Source: Helopsaltes ochotensis
Taxonomy: Eukaryota > Chordata > Aves > Passeriformes > Locustellidae
DNA length: 64,000 nucleotides
Reading direction: 5' to 3'
Assembly: GCA_013400155.1 (NCBI GenBank)
Contig: VXBM01001942.1
Location: 35,706 to 99,705, forward strand
How positions within the stretch are numbered: position 1 is the stretch's first letter; each line of letters opens with the position of its first letter. A model generated the notes under the pieces. That model was not told where the DNA came from, searched no databases, and saw nothing but the letters and a program-made list of their open reading frames with translations. Shown here piece after piece: positions 26,189 through 37,093 of this stretch. A program made the position numbers and the translations under genes.

Positions 26189-26236
26189 TTTTTTTTCTTT
26201 TTTTTCTTTTTTTTTTTTTCTTTTTTTTTTTTTTTT
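26189..26236 (+). repeat. Poly(T) tract with interspersed C
   Basis: About 48 bases of T with three single C interruptions. The flanks show no recognisable retroposed body. Confidence 0.95.
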
Positions 26237-27929
26237 CAATGTATCCCAACTGAATATATTTTCCCAGTAGAGAGAAACAGAGTAGTAATTTAAAATTGTA
26301 TGTGTACTTTCAGGAGCAAACATTATTCAATTGAAAGTTCTCTTACTTCTCCAAATACTTACGACTTTAGACTTGATGTTGTAACCTGCAGTGGCAATTA
26401 ATTAGATTGCATGTGCAATAGTCTCTGTGCATAAAAATAATGTTGATGAGACTCGAGTATTTCAGTAAAAACAATAATTATTATTTATGATATTTACTTA
26501 AAAGATAATTTGCACAATTGGTGTTCATTTTATAGGAGGGAAGTTTATTTGAATGCAGCATTTCATGACTTGTATGATGTAAAAATGTCAGTACAGGAAA
26601 CGCTGAATGTAAGAAAAAATTGTTACTGTTGAAATGCATTAAAATTTCTCAGCTCTTATTGCAAGGTACTTAATAAATGAAGTAATAGATTTATAATTTA
26701 TTATGGAATTGTCTGTATAATTCTACACGGATGCTAACTGGTGGTGTCTAAAGAGCAGCAAGATGTTCATGGTTCCTGAACAAACTAGTTTTATTTTTAT
26801 GATTGCTTTATGAAATTGAAATTTTTAAACTAGCAAAAATGTCAAAGTCCCTGGGAAAGTTAATTGCTGCCAACTTGTGTTTTAAGCATTTTGAATCAAA
26901 AGCATTCTTAGAGTTGGTAATATTGTATACTTTTGTGTAACCTCATTAGTTTTCCAAAATTTAATGCTTACTATTGTAACTGGGGTTATCTTAAGGGATA
27001 TACCTAGCTTTGAATATGCAGTATTTGGAAATCATTACTTTCTTGAGGTTTTGATTTGATGAACTAGTAAAATACTTCCTTTGAAGTGTGCATATACATG
27101 GCATAATCTTTAGTAGGATTAAGCACGTTACTTTCTTCCCAAGGTTGGATTGCAATGTTCTGAGAGACAAATATAGATTTAATTTTGGTTTTAAGTGTTT
27201 CATAATTTGGAACAAATTTTCAGAGTTTGCAAATATAGAAGTAACAAGTGCAATTTAACATGGTAAAGTTGTGTAGTGAGTAAGTAGTTGAAGCAAAGCA
27301 ATCTTGTGGGGTGAATTTTCTGCCTGGTTATAGGGGTCACTCTGATCTCATTTCAAAGCTATGAGCTCACCAGTACAGTACCACAAGGATATGAGGGTAG
27401 AGAATGCAACTTATTTATAAGTTATTCATAAATTAGCAAAATAAGCCAGTAAATTGGTGTCATGGTTGCTGTTGATTTTTGGTTCAGCTATGTTACCTAA
27501 TATAGCAAAAATGAAGCTTATTCTGCCGAACTGCCGAACCTTTCAAGGCAGCAGGTGAAAAGACGTGTAGTTAAGTGGTGTGGCAATTAAAGTTAATAAA
27601 CATTAGTTTTACTTGTGTAAGCTATGAGCTGACCAGTGACTACTGAAATACTGGGCTTGTTCTTGGAAACTTAATGCATGGTGTTCACTGATGGTTAGAG
27701 GACCATGCTAAAAACCACTGAGAATTAAATAGAGAACAAAATACTGAATATTAGCCTGACTTTTAAACGCATTATCTGATTGAATTTTTAATTTTATGCA
27801 GAGTTCATCTTCCCTTGTCTCCAAAAGGGTAAGACCTGATATGAGCAAAGGTACAGAAGAGCAAACTGCAACTTGTAGCTGAGTGATGCCCCTATGTCAC
27901 TTCTGTCCTTAGTTGCATTCCTCTTGTTT

Positions 27930-27934
27930 CTACC
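27930..27934. repeat. Left target-site duplication CTACC
   Basis: Exact direct match to 28,468-28,472, abutting TG...CA borders. Confidence 0.85.
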
Positions 27935-28467
27935 TGTACTGGTTTGAAAGCAAAACCAGAAAGACTTCAAGTCAGAAACACAATTTAATAAGAGGAAAAG
28001 AAAAGATATAAAAAATAAAAATAAATAGTACAAAAAATTCCTGACAGAGTCAGAATACAACCTGACACCCGGTTAGGGTGGTAGTGGCAGTCCAGATGAG
28101 ATGGTCTTGTCAAAGCAGTGATTCCTGTAGAAACGTCTGGTAGCTCTTGTCTCCTCTGGGATCCAGTGGGTAAAAGCTGCCTGTGCTGTCTCAAACCCTG
28201 GATTATATCCAGGTGGGAATGCCTGGCTCCTCCCCCTGGGCAGAGCACCCCACAATGGGATGATCCCACTCCATGAGTCATGCAGTGGTCCTCGATGGCC
28301 CATCAAACAGAGATAACTCCCGGAGGGAGTTATCTATGAGTCATGTGGCAAGGCATTGTTAGGCTCGTTAACAGAAGATAAGGAAAACACTGCCCCACCT
28401 TGGCTCCAACGGCTCATGGGGATAGAATACATACCCTGGGCACAATCTTGCATTGCAGCCTAGGACA
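27935..28467 (-). mobile_element. Solo LTR of an endogenous retrovirus, antisense, intact 5-bp target-site duplication
   Basis: A 533-bp block bounded by TG (27,935-27,936) and CA (28,466-28,467), flanked by the exact 5-mer CTACC at 27,930-27,934 and 28,468-28,472. The left border TGTACTGGTTTGAAAGCAAA and inner blocks such as CTGGATTATATCCAGGTGGG, TGGCTCCTCCCCCTGGGCAG and ATAACTCCCGGAGGGAGTTA (an imperfect palindrome) match a repeat I know from songbird genomes. On the minus strand an ATTAAA variant poly(A) signal lies at 27,984-27,989 (TTTAAT on plus). No internal retroviral sequence, so this is a solo LTR left by recombination. Confidence 0.88.
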
Positions 28468-28472
28468 CTACC
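28468..28472. repeat. Right target-site duplication CTACC
   Basis: Partner of 27,930-27,934. Confidence 0.85.
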
Positions 28473-31317
28473 TCTCTTATTTCTCCTTCCCACAGTTAGG
28501 AGCATATGGCTGGGAGATGTGATGCTGTCCAAGTGACAGGCAGAGAGTTTAATGCTTGAGGTAAGAGTCAATTAAAACTGTAGACATGTTCTTCTATGAT
28601 GTAGCTTAGAAAAGAATGACAGGAAGGAAGAAAAAAATCCTAGTTTCATTTGTAATAAATTCTTGATGCTAGATGTATTTATCCTTGGTGTTCTAAGGTT
28701 TAACTAATGTTTCAAACAAGGAAATGGTTTGTCAAAGAAAGAATCGTTAATTATTGATTTAAGTAAGACAGAAATATATTCAGAAACTGAAATGTTGCAG
28801 TAGGGGAAAGCAGGTACTAGAGAAATCCACTTTTTTTTTGGTTCTTTTAACAAATGAGATGAAGGAGAGGCAAGTTCTTGTCTTTTTAAACCGTAATATT
28901 TTATATATGGTATTTTGGTCATTGTACACACCTGATCACAATTAATGAGGAATGGATCTGTAAAGCTGATTGAATGATAAATCTGGTTTTGTGCCTTGTC
29001 TCCAGTCTGCAACACTCAGTACAATTTCAGATTCCTCTGAGACTGCGTGTTAACACTGGAAAAAAGTGATCTGCTCCTTTCCTACATGTTGGAAAAAATT
29101 CTGTCTATGATGATTGTTGCTACAGATTTTAGTATTCCTATATTCATGGACTGAAACATGTTCATATACAGCTTTTATGTTCCTGATGTTAATTTGTTCT
29201 TTTCAACTTGCTGGTTTATATCCAGAATTTATTTCTGTATTCTACTACAGGCATTTGGCAACTTATTTAAACGGAACTTTTCTTCCTTCTATGGCTGGCC
29301 AGCAGCAACATTTCTTTTAAGTTCAGTAAAGTCCCATTATGTCTTTAATGAAAGTGTGAAAATGTGAGTTGTTGTGGGCTGGAGAGGCGGTTTTTATCAA
29401 GCTATCTTTTAAGATGCTAGTAGAAAATTAGTAAGGATATATTATTAAGATGTATCAGCTCTAAGAAAACTTACTTTGCTGTATTTTCTTACAGTGAAAA
29501 AATGATGTTAGAACTTGAATGATGGGTTGGTCATTCACCCTTAAAAAGTGGTTATGGAAACTGTCAGTAGAAATGTCCAAAAAAAGTCCAACAAGACTTC
29601 TTACAGTAATTGTTAAGGTGATAGTAGTGTTTATTAGGAGAGGTGAAATAACAGGCAGATTTATCTGGTGTGATACATACATACATACTGGCTGTGCTAG
29701 GGCAGTTAAAATTGGTAATAAAGCTGAGGGTCACCATGAATGTTTGATAGTCCTGAGGTCATGTACTCTGCTGTTCTTGCTTATGTCTACTGATCCTTGT
29801 TAAGTCTAGGCTGTCCTATCTATCGCTGTGAAGGCTAAACTAAGATATAGCTCCAAATGAAATCCCAGATGGGGCAATGTAAAGTCAGAGAAACTATGAC
29901 TTTTCTGAGGGTGATGTCTTACCATCTGAACTGTTATGTCTTATGAGTGATAAGCAAATAATTCTGACAGCTTGCTTTACTTTCCACATCTGAATAAGGA
30001 CGGCATATTATGTATTCTACACATATTATGTAATAAAGGTGTCACACATAATGATATTACATATTTTATAGGAAAGTCTTTAATGGCTAGATGCAGTTGC
30101 ATAAAATTTGCTCTTATTATGCAGCAAAACTTTGTGTTACTTAGGGAATTAAAAGATACATTTTTTCAAATTTTGTTGAGACATGTAATTTTGAAATTTG
30201 CCTCGATCACTAATCTTACTCTGTTAGTCTTTTGTTTTCCCAGAAAAAGAAAAAAAGAATTGTCTCCTTAATCTGTAATTTAGCAGGAAACATGATTCAT
30301 TAGTAACTTAAATTTTCATATTTGTTTTAATGACATTGGGTATACCTGCTATGGAAGATCTCTAATATGGCAAGATTTTGGATGTACTCAATGGAAACCA
30401 TCTTTGATATTTGTGCTTTTGGTTTAAAAATTGTGTCTTTTCCTTTAGTTGAAACAGTGTCTTCTCTAGTAACTTTTGCTTGAATTATGTTAGTGGACAG
30501 AATAGTGGAGCGCATATTTCATATAGAAATAAAAATGAATGTTTAAATAGTGAGCAATCTGTTTTTAACAGGTATGCTTGAGAGATTGCTGGAAACAATT
30601 TTGGGGGCATGGTGTCAATGACAGAGGACGAATAAAGGATTACATCATTTTACAGAATGTGGCAGAATAAGGAGAAGAGGAAGTTTTCCTGGAAGCTAAA
30701 AGAGAACAACTGTAGCATGAAATAACTAGTGTCATGAGGGTTTGTGTAAGAGAGATATGCAGTTCACAAGAGGAGGCAGAGAAAGGCACTCTTGAGATAG
30801 CTGTCAGGGATTCCTGACAGTGTAAGATGCTCAGTGTTCTACAAGTCAATGCAGAAAGGGGGGTTGGGGTTTTTTTGATGTGATGTGTTCAGGTTATATG
30901 GAGAGAAGTAGTTGACTTTTCAAATGTATACACACCTTTTAAATGTTCTCTGCTCTTAAGTGGGAATACATGGTAAGTAAAAGTTTACCAATTTAAAAAT
31001 ACTTAAAATGACATTTCAGTGATCCTCTCATGGAGTACAGTTCTTATTGTAGCCCTCATATTGGAAAATTTTAGCTTGGTTCTATCGAAATTGCTTTTTA
31101 AATACACTTCTTCCAGTTTTCAGGTCTTTGTTAATCAGTGTCTGAGATCTGAGTTAACAATTTTGTTGCACAAAACCCAGCGTAGACTAAGTTGTTAATT
31201 CCCAAATAGATACTGGGCCTTTCATAGATCTGTAATTTATTTTTTAATAAAACTAGAAATGTAATGACCGTTTGTTTATAAGGTGTTAAACATCACAATT
31301 TCTGGTTTTACTTTTTT

Positions 31318-31322
31318 CTTGG
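31318..31322. repeat. Left target-site duplication CTTGG
   Basis: Exact direct match to 32,375-32,379. Confidence 0.8.
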
Positions 31323-32374
31323 TATTTTGGATAGACTCTGGCCAGATGCCAGGCACCCATAAGAGCCACTCACTCCTCTCTGCAGCTGGACAGAGGAGAG
31401 AAAATTTAACGATGGGTTCATGGATTGAGATAAGAACCAGGAGAAATAACTTATCAAACACCATCAAATGTAAAACAGGCTCAACTTAGAGATATGAAGT
31501 AAATTTATTACTAACAAAATAAGAACAGGATAATGAGAAATAAAATAAGCCCATAAAAATACCTTCTCTCCACCCCTCCCTCCTTCCCAGCTCTACCTCC
31601 TACCCCAGCAGTGTAGGGAGACAGGGAATGAGGGCTATGGTCAGTTCATGACCTGTGGGTTTTCCCTCTGCTCAAGGAGAGGAGTGGTTCCCATGCTGCA
31701 TTGAAGGGCCCCTCGCATGGGACAGTTCTCCATGAACTTCTCCAGTCTGAGTCCATCTGTCTGCAAACTGCTGCAACATGAGTCCCTCCCACAGTCCTCC
31801 CAAAACTGCTGCAGTGTGGGTCACCCTCCAAGGACCTGTCTGTCTGTCTGTAATCAGGCTGTTCCAGTCTGGAAGCAGGCCCCTCTCTCTACCTGGTCTC
31901 CCACTGGATCACAGCTTCCTATAGGTCTCCATGTCCTCTGGCATGGTCACCTTCCTCACAGGCTGCAGGTGGATCTCTGCATCCCCCGTGGGCTACAAAG
32001 GGACACTGTGCTTCACCATGGCCATCACCATGGCCTGCAGAGGAATCTCAGCACCAGTACCTGGAGCATCTCCTTCCCCTCCTCCTCCTCCACTGACCCT
32101 GGTGTTTCCCTTACATGTTCTCTCCTCCTTTTCTTCTCTGGCTGGAATTAAAACTGTACCCCTACTTTTATTTTGGTTTCTTCTTAAATATGTTTTCACA
32201 GAGGCATTACGAACCTCTTTCATTGGCCCAGACTTTAGCCAGCAGCATGTCTATCTTCTGAGCTATCAGGGATTGGCTCTGCCGGACATGGTGGAAGCTT
32301 CCAGCAGCTTCTCATAGAAGCCACCTCTGTGAGCCCCTCTGCTGCCAAAAACCAGGCCTTGTAAAATCAATACA
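31323..32374 (-). mobile_element. ERVL-type solo LTR, antisense, intact 5-bp target-site duplication
   Basis: A 1,052-bp LTR. On the minus strand it starts TGTATTGATTTTACAAGGCC at 32,374, continues with the avian ERVL LTR text GGTTTTTGGCAGCAGAGGGG, has a TATTTAA box (plus 32,187-32,193) and an AATAAA (TTTATT on plus at 31,504-31,509), then the end block TAAGTTGAGCCTGTTTTACA. Its last bases are decayed (ATCCAAAATA, where CA would be expected). The 5-mer CTTGG flanks it exactly at 31,318-31,322 and 32,375-32,379. No retroviral genes are present. A stretch on the minus strand stays open for 76 codons (32,223-31,993) but is LTR sequence, not a gene. Confidence 0.9.
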
Positions 32375-32379
32375 CTTGG
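32375..32379. repeat. Right target-site duplication CTTGG
   Basis: Partner of 31,318-31,322. Confidence 0.8.
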
Positions 32380-33312
32380 TAAGCATGAAAACCATGCCAA
32401 ATTTCAATTTGACAAAGGTAATGTAAAAATTTTTACAGAATATTCAGATACAATTTTGAGAGGAATTTTATACTGAGGCATAGTAACACACAGTGTTACT
32501 GAAAATTTGAGGGATACTGGATAGGATACTGAAAGTTCCAGGGATTTATGGCTAGAATACTTCATAGTCTGCTTCTAGGTGTGCCTGAAGCAATGCAGCC
32601 ATGAGTGAAAATTGCAGATATCTGACAGCTGTGACTGACCTCAGTGAGGTCAAATTAGGTCTGTACCAGTATCCTCATTACAGCTGGTGCTAATTGGCAC
32701 CCCTGATGGCAGTCCCAGTGGAGTTACTAAGTCAAAGCAGCAGGTTGGTCTCCTTGTTTGATTTACAGTGCCAAGAGTTAGCTGAAAAACTTTGTTTTCT
32801 GTTCTCCTGAAGAAACCATTTATTCTGGTTAAGTAAAATATAGTTTTCACTGCTGACAAGGAATCATTGTGTATTTATACATAGAATTTTTAAGTGGAGA
32901 AATAGTGAAACATCGAGAGCAAATATTATTATGTATACATAAAAAAATGCTGAAGCACCATCAAAGCATCATTGTACATCTCTGTGAAATTACTTGAATG
33001 ATTGATGCCATGTCAATGCCTGTGACAGTTGAGAGAAATTAGATGAGAGAAAAGCTTCTGGTTTTTTTTTTGTTGAAGCTGTGTTAATGCTTTACTTTTT
33101 TTACTGTGTGGATCCCTCTCAACTGATTAAAAAAAAATAAATTATAAAGCTTTGCAGAATACCAGAGATTAACTGAAACCTGCAGAGCCTGAAATGCTTT
33201 AGGAGACATGGAACCCTTTCTCATTCTGCTCTTTCATGTAGTTGAGAAGTGCAGATCAAGTCCTGTCTAGCAGAATTATTATGCTGTGTGTCATAATATA
33301 ATAAAATACTGT

Positions 33313-33345
33313 GTTACGACCTGAACCTTTGTTACGACCTGAACC
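33313..33345 (+). repeat. Two-copy 18-bp tandem duplication
   Basis: GTTACGACCTGAACC occurs at 33,313-33,327 and 33,331-33,345, separated by TTT. CpG-containing and unlike the AT-rich surroundings. Confidence 0.95.
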
Positions 33346-36010
33346 CAAGGTTCTGTATTATTTTCCAACTGTGTTATTTCCCAAGAATTCTGCAAGCTTT
33401 TGAAGTTGTTGCACAAGAAAATCTATTAAGGCCCCACAAACTTAGTTGCTATAAATAACTTTTTGTTCTGTTTAAAATAGGCTAGATTGTCCATATTCCC
33501 AGTGTTCTTTTAAAATCTTATATACATTTCAGGATTACGAAAGAGGGAATGAACATGTTGAATATTTTGAGATGTTGGAGATTGCTTGTCTGTAGCAGTT
33601 GGGAATTTATTGAAAAATTGCCATGCTGTTGCCCCTTGCACCCCCACCTCCAAATGAGAGCTAATATGACAGGTATTTTCTGCTTTTTTACATCCTCAGA
33701 CCATAGTCTATGAAATTGTCTTACCTTTCCACATGGTATCTGCAAGTCATTAAATATTAAATCATACAAGTCTTGTTTCTCCGTTTATAAGAGAGGAGCT
33801 AAAAGCTCTTAGTAGTTTTTTTGTGTTTCTAAAATATTCTGAATATATAAAATGCTGATCAAGTACTAAGTTCAAATATTTTCTCTTAAGCAAGGCAACT
33901 TGGCTTATTCAGGTTTTAACCTTCTAAGATTGTCTAAAATGATTACAATGCTCTCTATGTGACCCTTAGTAGTCTTAGCAGCTTTCAAATGTATCACCAA
34001 GAGCTGATGAAAATCCCCATTCAGTCTTGCTATGTAGTGTTTTGATATGCTCTCTCATCTCAGGCTTGTTAGAACTATAAGTTTGACTGTTTTTCTTAGT
34101 ATTTACAGATGTTCCCTGGTTTACCTTTTCTTGCTTTTCCCACTAAGCAGTGTTTGTGCAATCTATTAAGACAGGGTGATACTTTTTCACACTAGGTAAG
34201 TATGGTCATAGAACATCAAATTCTCTATTGACCAAAGAAAACATTGGAAGACTGAAAAAGAAAATGAAAAGAATTCTGCATACCTCGGTAGAGCAGAAGG
34301 CATGTGACTGTAGGAGATACAATTTTTTAACGTAGTTTATTATTTAACAGTTCATTATTTATTATTTATTTAAGATTTTTCTGGAAAGTAGATTTACAGA
34401 TCATGTAAATAAAAACCTGAAGTCAAAAGGATTTTGAGGGTAAATTAAGAATATTTTGAGAAATCATGTGTGTAATAGGCAGTTTTTATTTGAAATAGGC
34501 ATAAAGAATGGTAGACTAGGAAGAGTTTCTTTATCTTCTAATAAATGTTCTGAATTCTTGGTAAAATTTTTTATTTTAAATAAATGTGTCATGCTTGTAA
34601 TCTAATATATTAGTCCTTGTCATCACTATCATCATTGTTACTATCCTATCAAAAAAAGAGTTGATACTTGTATTTCCTTTTATAAGGTAATAAATCTTTC
34701 ATCGCTGTGTACTTCGTTTGATTAATTGAAGTGTATGAGATAGCCAAGATGCCTAAAATTGTGTCTTCTATTCCACAGAGAAACAGGAATTCAGAGAACA
34801 TTGTAATATAGTCATGGTAACCTCATAAAAAGCATTGGGTTTTGGTGAGGGTTCAGCAATATGCCTACATCTGCCATTGGTACACGAGGCAGTGCATAAC
34901 AAACATGTTATATACAGAAGCTATAATTTCATACAACTGAAAGACTGACATCAAATGTCAACCTAATAATTTTTCAATCTTTTTATTTTATTTGCACACT
35001 CCAGAATGTTTTCCAGCTGAAGCATCTCTCTACCAAAGAGTAAATTTCTACTTACTTAAAATTTATTTCTTTTTTTAATTAACTTTTTCTGATCACAAAA
35101 GTTTGGCAGATCACAAATCAAAACCTGTCACAAACATTTTATCTATCCACATATTTATGACTTGTTTAAAGAAATGTAAGAAATATTCTAGCAATAAATA
35201 AATACTGTTCAGAGTAATTTTTCAGATAGGTTGGTAGAGCACTACTTCAGAGGCACTGACATGGATTACTGTCTAGTGGGGAACTTGAGAATGGCAATTT
35301 ATAGTTTTATCCAGGTCTCATTTATTTTCCTCTCCCACATATGGAATTTTAAAGTTCATTCATTTGCATGAGTCGTGAATGTAGGAATACTATCCAGTTG
35401 GAAAAAGTGGTACATATTTTCAATAAAATACTTCTCATTATATTGAGGAGGAAATAAAATCTCAAAACTATATAACTATATAGTTTAAATTTGTTTAAGT
35501 ATCCTAAGTAGATCTTTGTGCTTTTCAGGAAGTGTCAGTTCTTACTATACTGCATAGTTGTATTCAGTTAGGGGCTGGACAGAAATCAATTCAAAATTAT
35601 GCGTGCAGTCATAATATCCCTCTTGGAAATTGTTCATTCAAACTGTTTCCCAGGTTCGATGCTGTATTTAGTAGGTGGATTTGTTCTGCTCTAATGAGGA
35701 GAACATTGTGTAGCTGAACGTTCTTCCATGTGGTTGGATTCTTAAGTGTCTTCCTTTTAATGGAGCTTTTTCTTTCCACATGGAGGCAGTGCCTTCCTGA
35801 TATGGGCAGGAATATTTTTTGCAGTATCTGTTCTGTGGGTACTGCTTAAAAATGCAGCAAAATGTTGATTAATCTTTTTAAGTCTGTGAAATTCACTGAG
35901 ATTTTGAGAGACAGATAAAATAAATTGTGTAATTGTAAGTCACCTTATATATAGGCAAAACCCAGAAGTTTGGGATTAGATGCCCTAGAAAGCATTGGAA
36001 ACCTCAGAGA

Positions 36011-36160
36011 TCATAGAATCATAGGGTAGCCTGAGTTGGAACAGACCCATCAGGATCATGGGGTCCAGCTCCTGGCAGGACAACCCAAGAATTCCATCCT
36101 GTGCCAGAGAGCATTATCCAAACACTTCTTGAGCTCTGTCAGGTTGAGCTCTGTGTGGCT
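36011..36160 (-). mobile_element. CR1 3' fragment, antisense
   Basis: Starts TCATAGAATCATAGGGTAGC and continues with GGTCCAGCTCCTGGCAGGAC, CCAAGAATTCCATCCTGTGC and CCAAACACTTCTTGAGCTCT, the complement of one CR1 subfamily 3' end. It lies about 740 bp upstream of the first visible METTL15 exon. Confidence 0.93.
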
Positions 36161-36901
36161 GGACACTGGAACCTGTAGAGAAGATGTGTTATCTTCTCCC
36201 TTGCCGTTGTCTCCTCTTTTTCTTGTCAGTATGGGAATATTAAGAAACAACCACTTTAAATCTAAGGAAGAACAGTCAGCAGAAAAATGCATGTTAAACT
36301 GCTCTCTGTAGTGATCAGATGCCTAAATCCAAAATACACTGAGTGTTTTACCTACTTATAATTCAGTGCACCTTATTCTCCCAGTTATTTTTAAAATGAC
36401 AAATGCCACTAAAAATGTGTTTGGTCCCATGGCAGGAACTTGGAATTCTTTTCCTTGTGAGTAAATATTAACTACAAGATTGTGGACTCGTTCCATTTTG
36501 TCTGCTGCTCTAGGTCAAGATCTATTCTTTCTTTTCTGCACCTTGACCTTGTTTGACTAAGGGCCCTGCTGAGCAGGGCAGGTACCTCAGTAGTCATGAA
36601 ATTCCTGCTGAAAGTGTCCTCTTGAGTTCTGGCATACTGAAAAAAAAATTTTAGTCAGTTTTTCATCTCTTTAAGATCAAGCATGAAGAGAGTAAAGAGT
36701 TAAAGTTTAAGTAGCCACTGAGGGGTGGTTTGGACCAGTTTTCAATGTTGGCATGTGAAAATATATAAACTATTACTTTGGGAATAGCCCTATTACTTCT
36801 GAGACAAACTTGAGTGCTTGCATCTAATTCCTGCTATGCAAGGGGAGAGATGACCTTGTTATAATTAAACTGGAGGCTATTTATTTGTTACTTTCTTACA
36901 G

Positions 36902-37093
36902 GAAACAGATTCAACCTCTTCTAGGACAGTTTAGCCAGTCAGAGGCTTTGTTAACCTCATCTGGTGTTGAGCCAGGGACTCTGGATGGCGTTCTCCTGGA
37001 TGCTGGCTGTTCTTCTATGCAATTTGATACACCCCAAAGAGGTTTTTCCCTGCAGAAGGACGGACCTTTGGACATGAGGATGGATAGTGACAG
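36902..37093 (+). CDS. METTL15: METTL15 internal coding exon (first METTL15 exon visible here)
   Basis: Encodes part of the SAM-dependent methyltransferase fold of METTL15, the vertebrate mitochondrial relative of bacterial RsmH (MraW). The family makes N4-methylcytidine in small-subunit rRNA; METTL15 acts on mitochondrial 12S rRNA. Seen here: a polypyrimidine tract and TTTCTTACAG acceptor at 36,892-36,901, then an open frame with the family signatures DGVLLDAGCSSMQFD and RGFSLQKDGPLDMRMD, then a CAG|GTATAT donor after 37,093. The exon starts with the third base of a split codon and ends with two bases (AG) of an Arg codon that the next exon completes with G. Length 192 nt. Oddity: the family's usual Asp-Leu-Gly in the DLG-x-SS motif reads Asp-Ala-Gly. 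The preceding exon, which should hold the Gly-rich SAM motif and the acidic LDRD-like motif, was not found in the window. Confidence 0.95.

Larger units (their letters stand above)
1..36901 (+). other. METTL15: Presumed METTL15 intron (left part of the window)
   Basis: No convincing coding exon was seen here. The METTL15 exon at 36,902 opens in mid-codon, so a coding exon must lie upstream. I looked for the Gly-rich SAM motif and the acidic LDRD-like motif of RsmH proteins and did not find them, so I infer that the upstream exon lies left of position 1 and that this is one long intron. The repeats are listed separately. The remaining unique AT-rich stretches (1,452-2,109; 6,886-10,277; 13,871-21,990; 24,119-27,929; 28,473-31,317; 32,380-36,010) hold only short chance open frames and homopolymer runs. 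Confidence 0.55.

Noticed and set aside
26189..26236. Poly(T) as the tail of a processed pseudogene on the minus strand
   Set aside because: No gene-like sequence or target-site duplication lies beside it.
31993..32223. 76-codon minus-strand open frame
   Set aside because: It lies wholly inside the ERVL-type LTR at 31,323-32,374 and reflects LTR composition, not a gene.
1..36901. Upstream METTL15 exon carrying the Gly-rich SAM motif
   Set aside because: I read through for the expected motifs (HIPVM-like, GSGGHT-like, LDRD-like) and found none. A short exon could still have been missed by eye.
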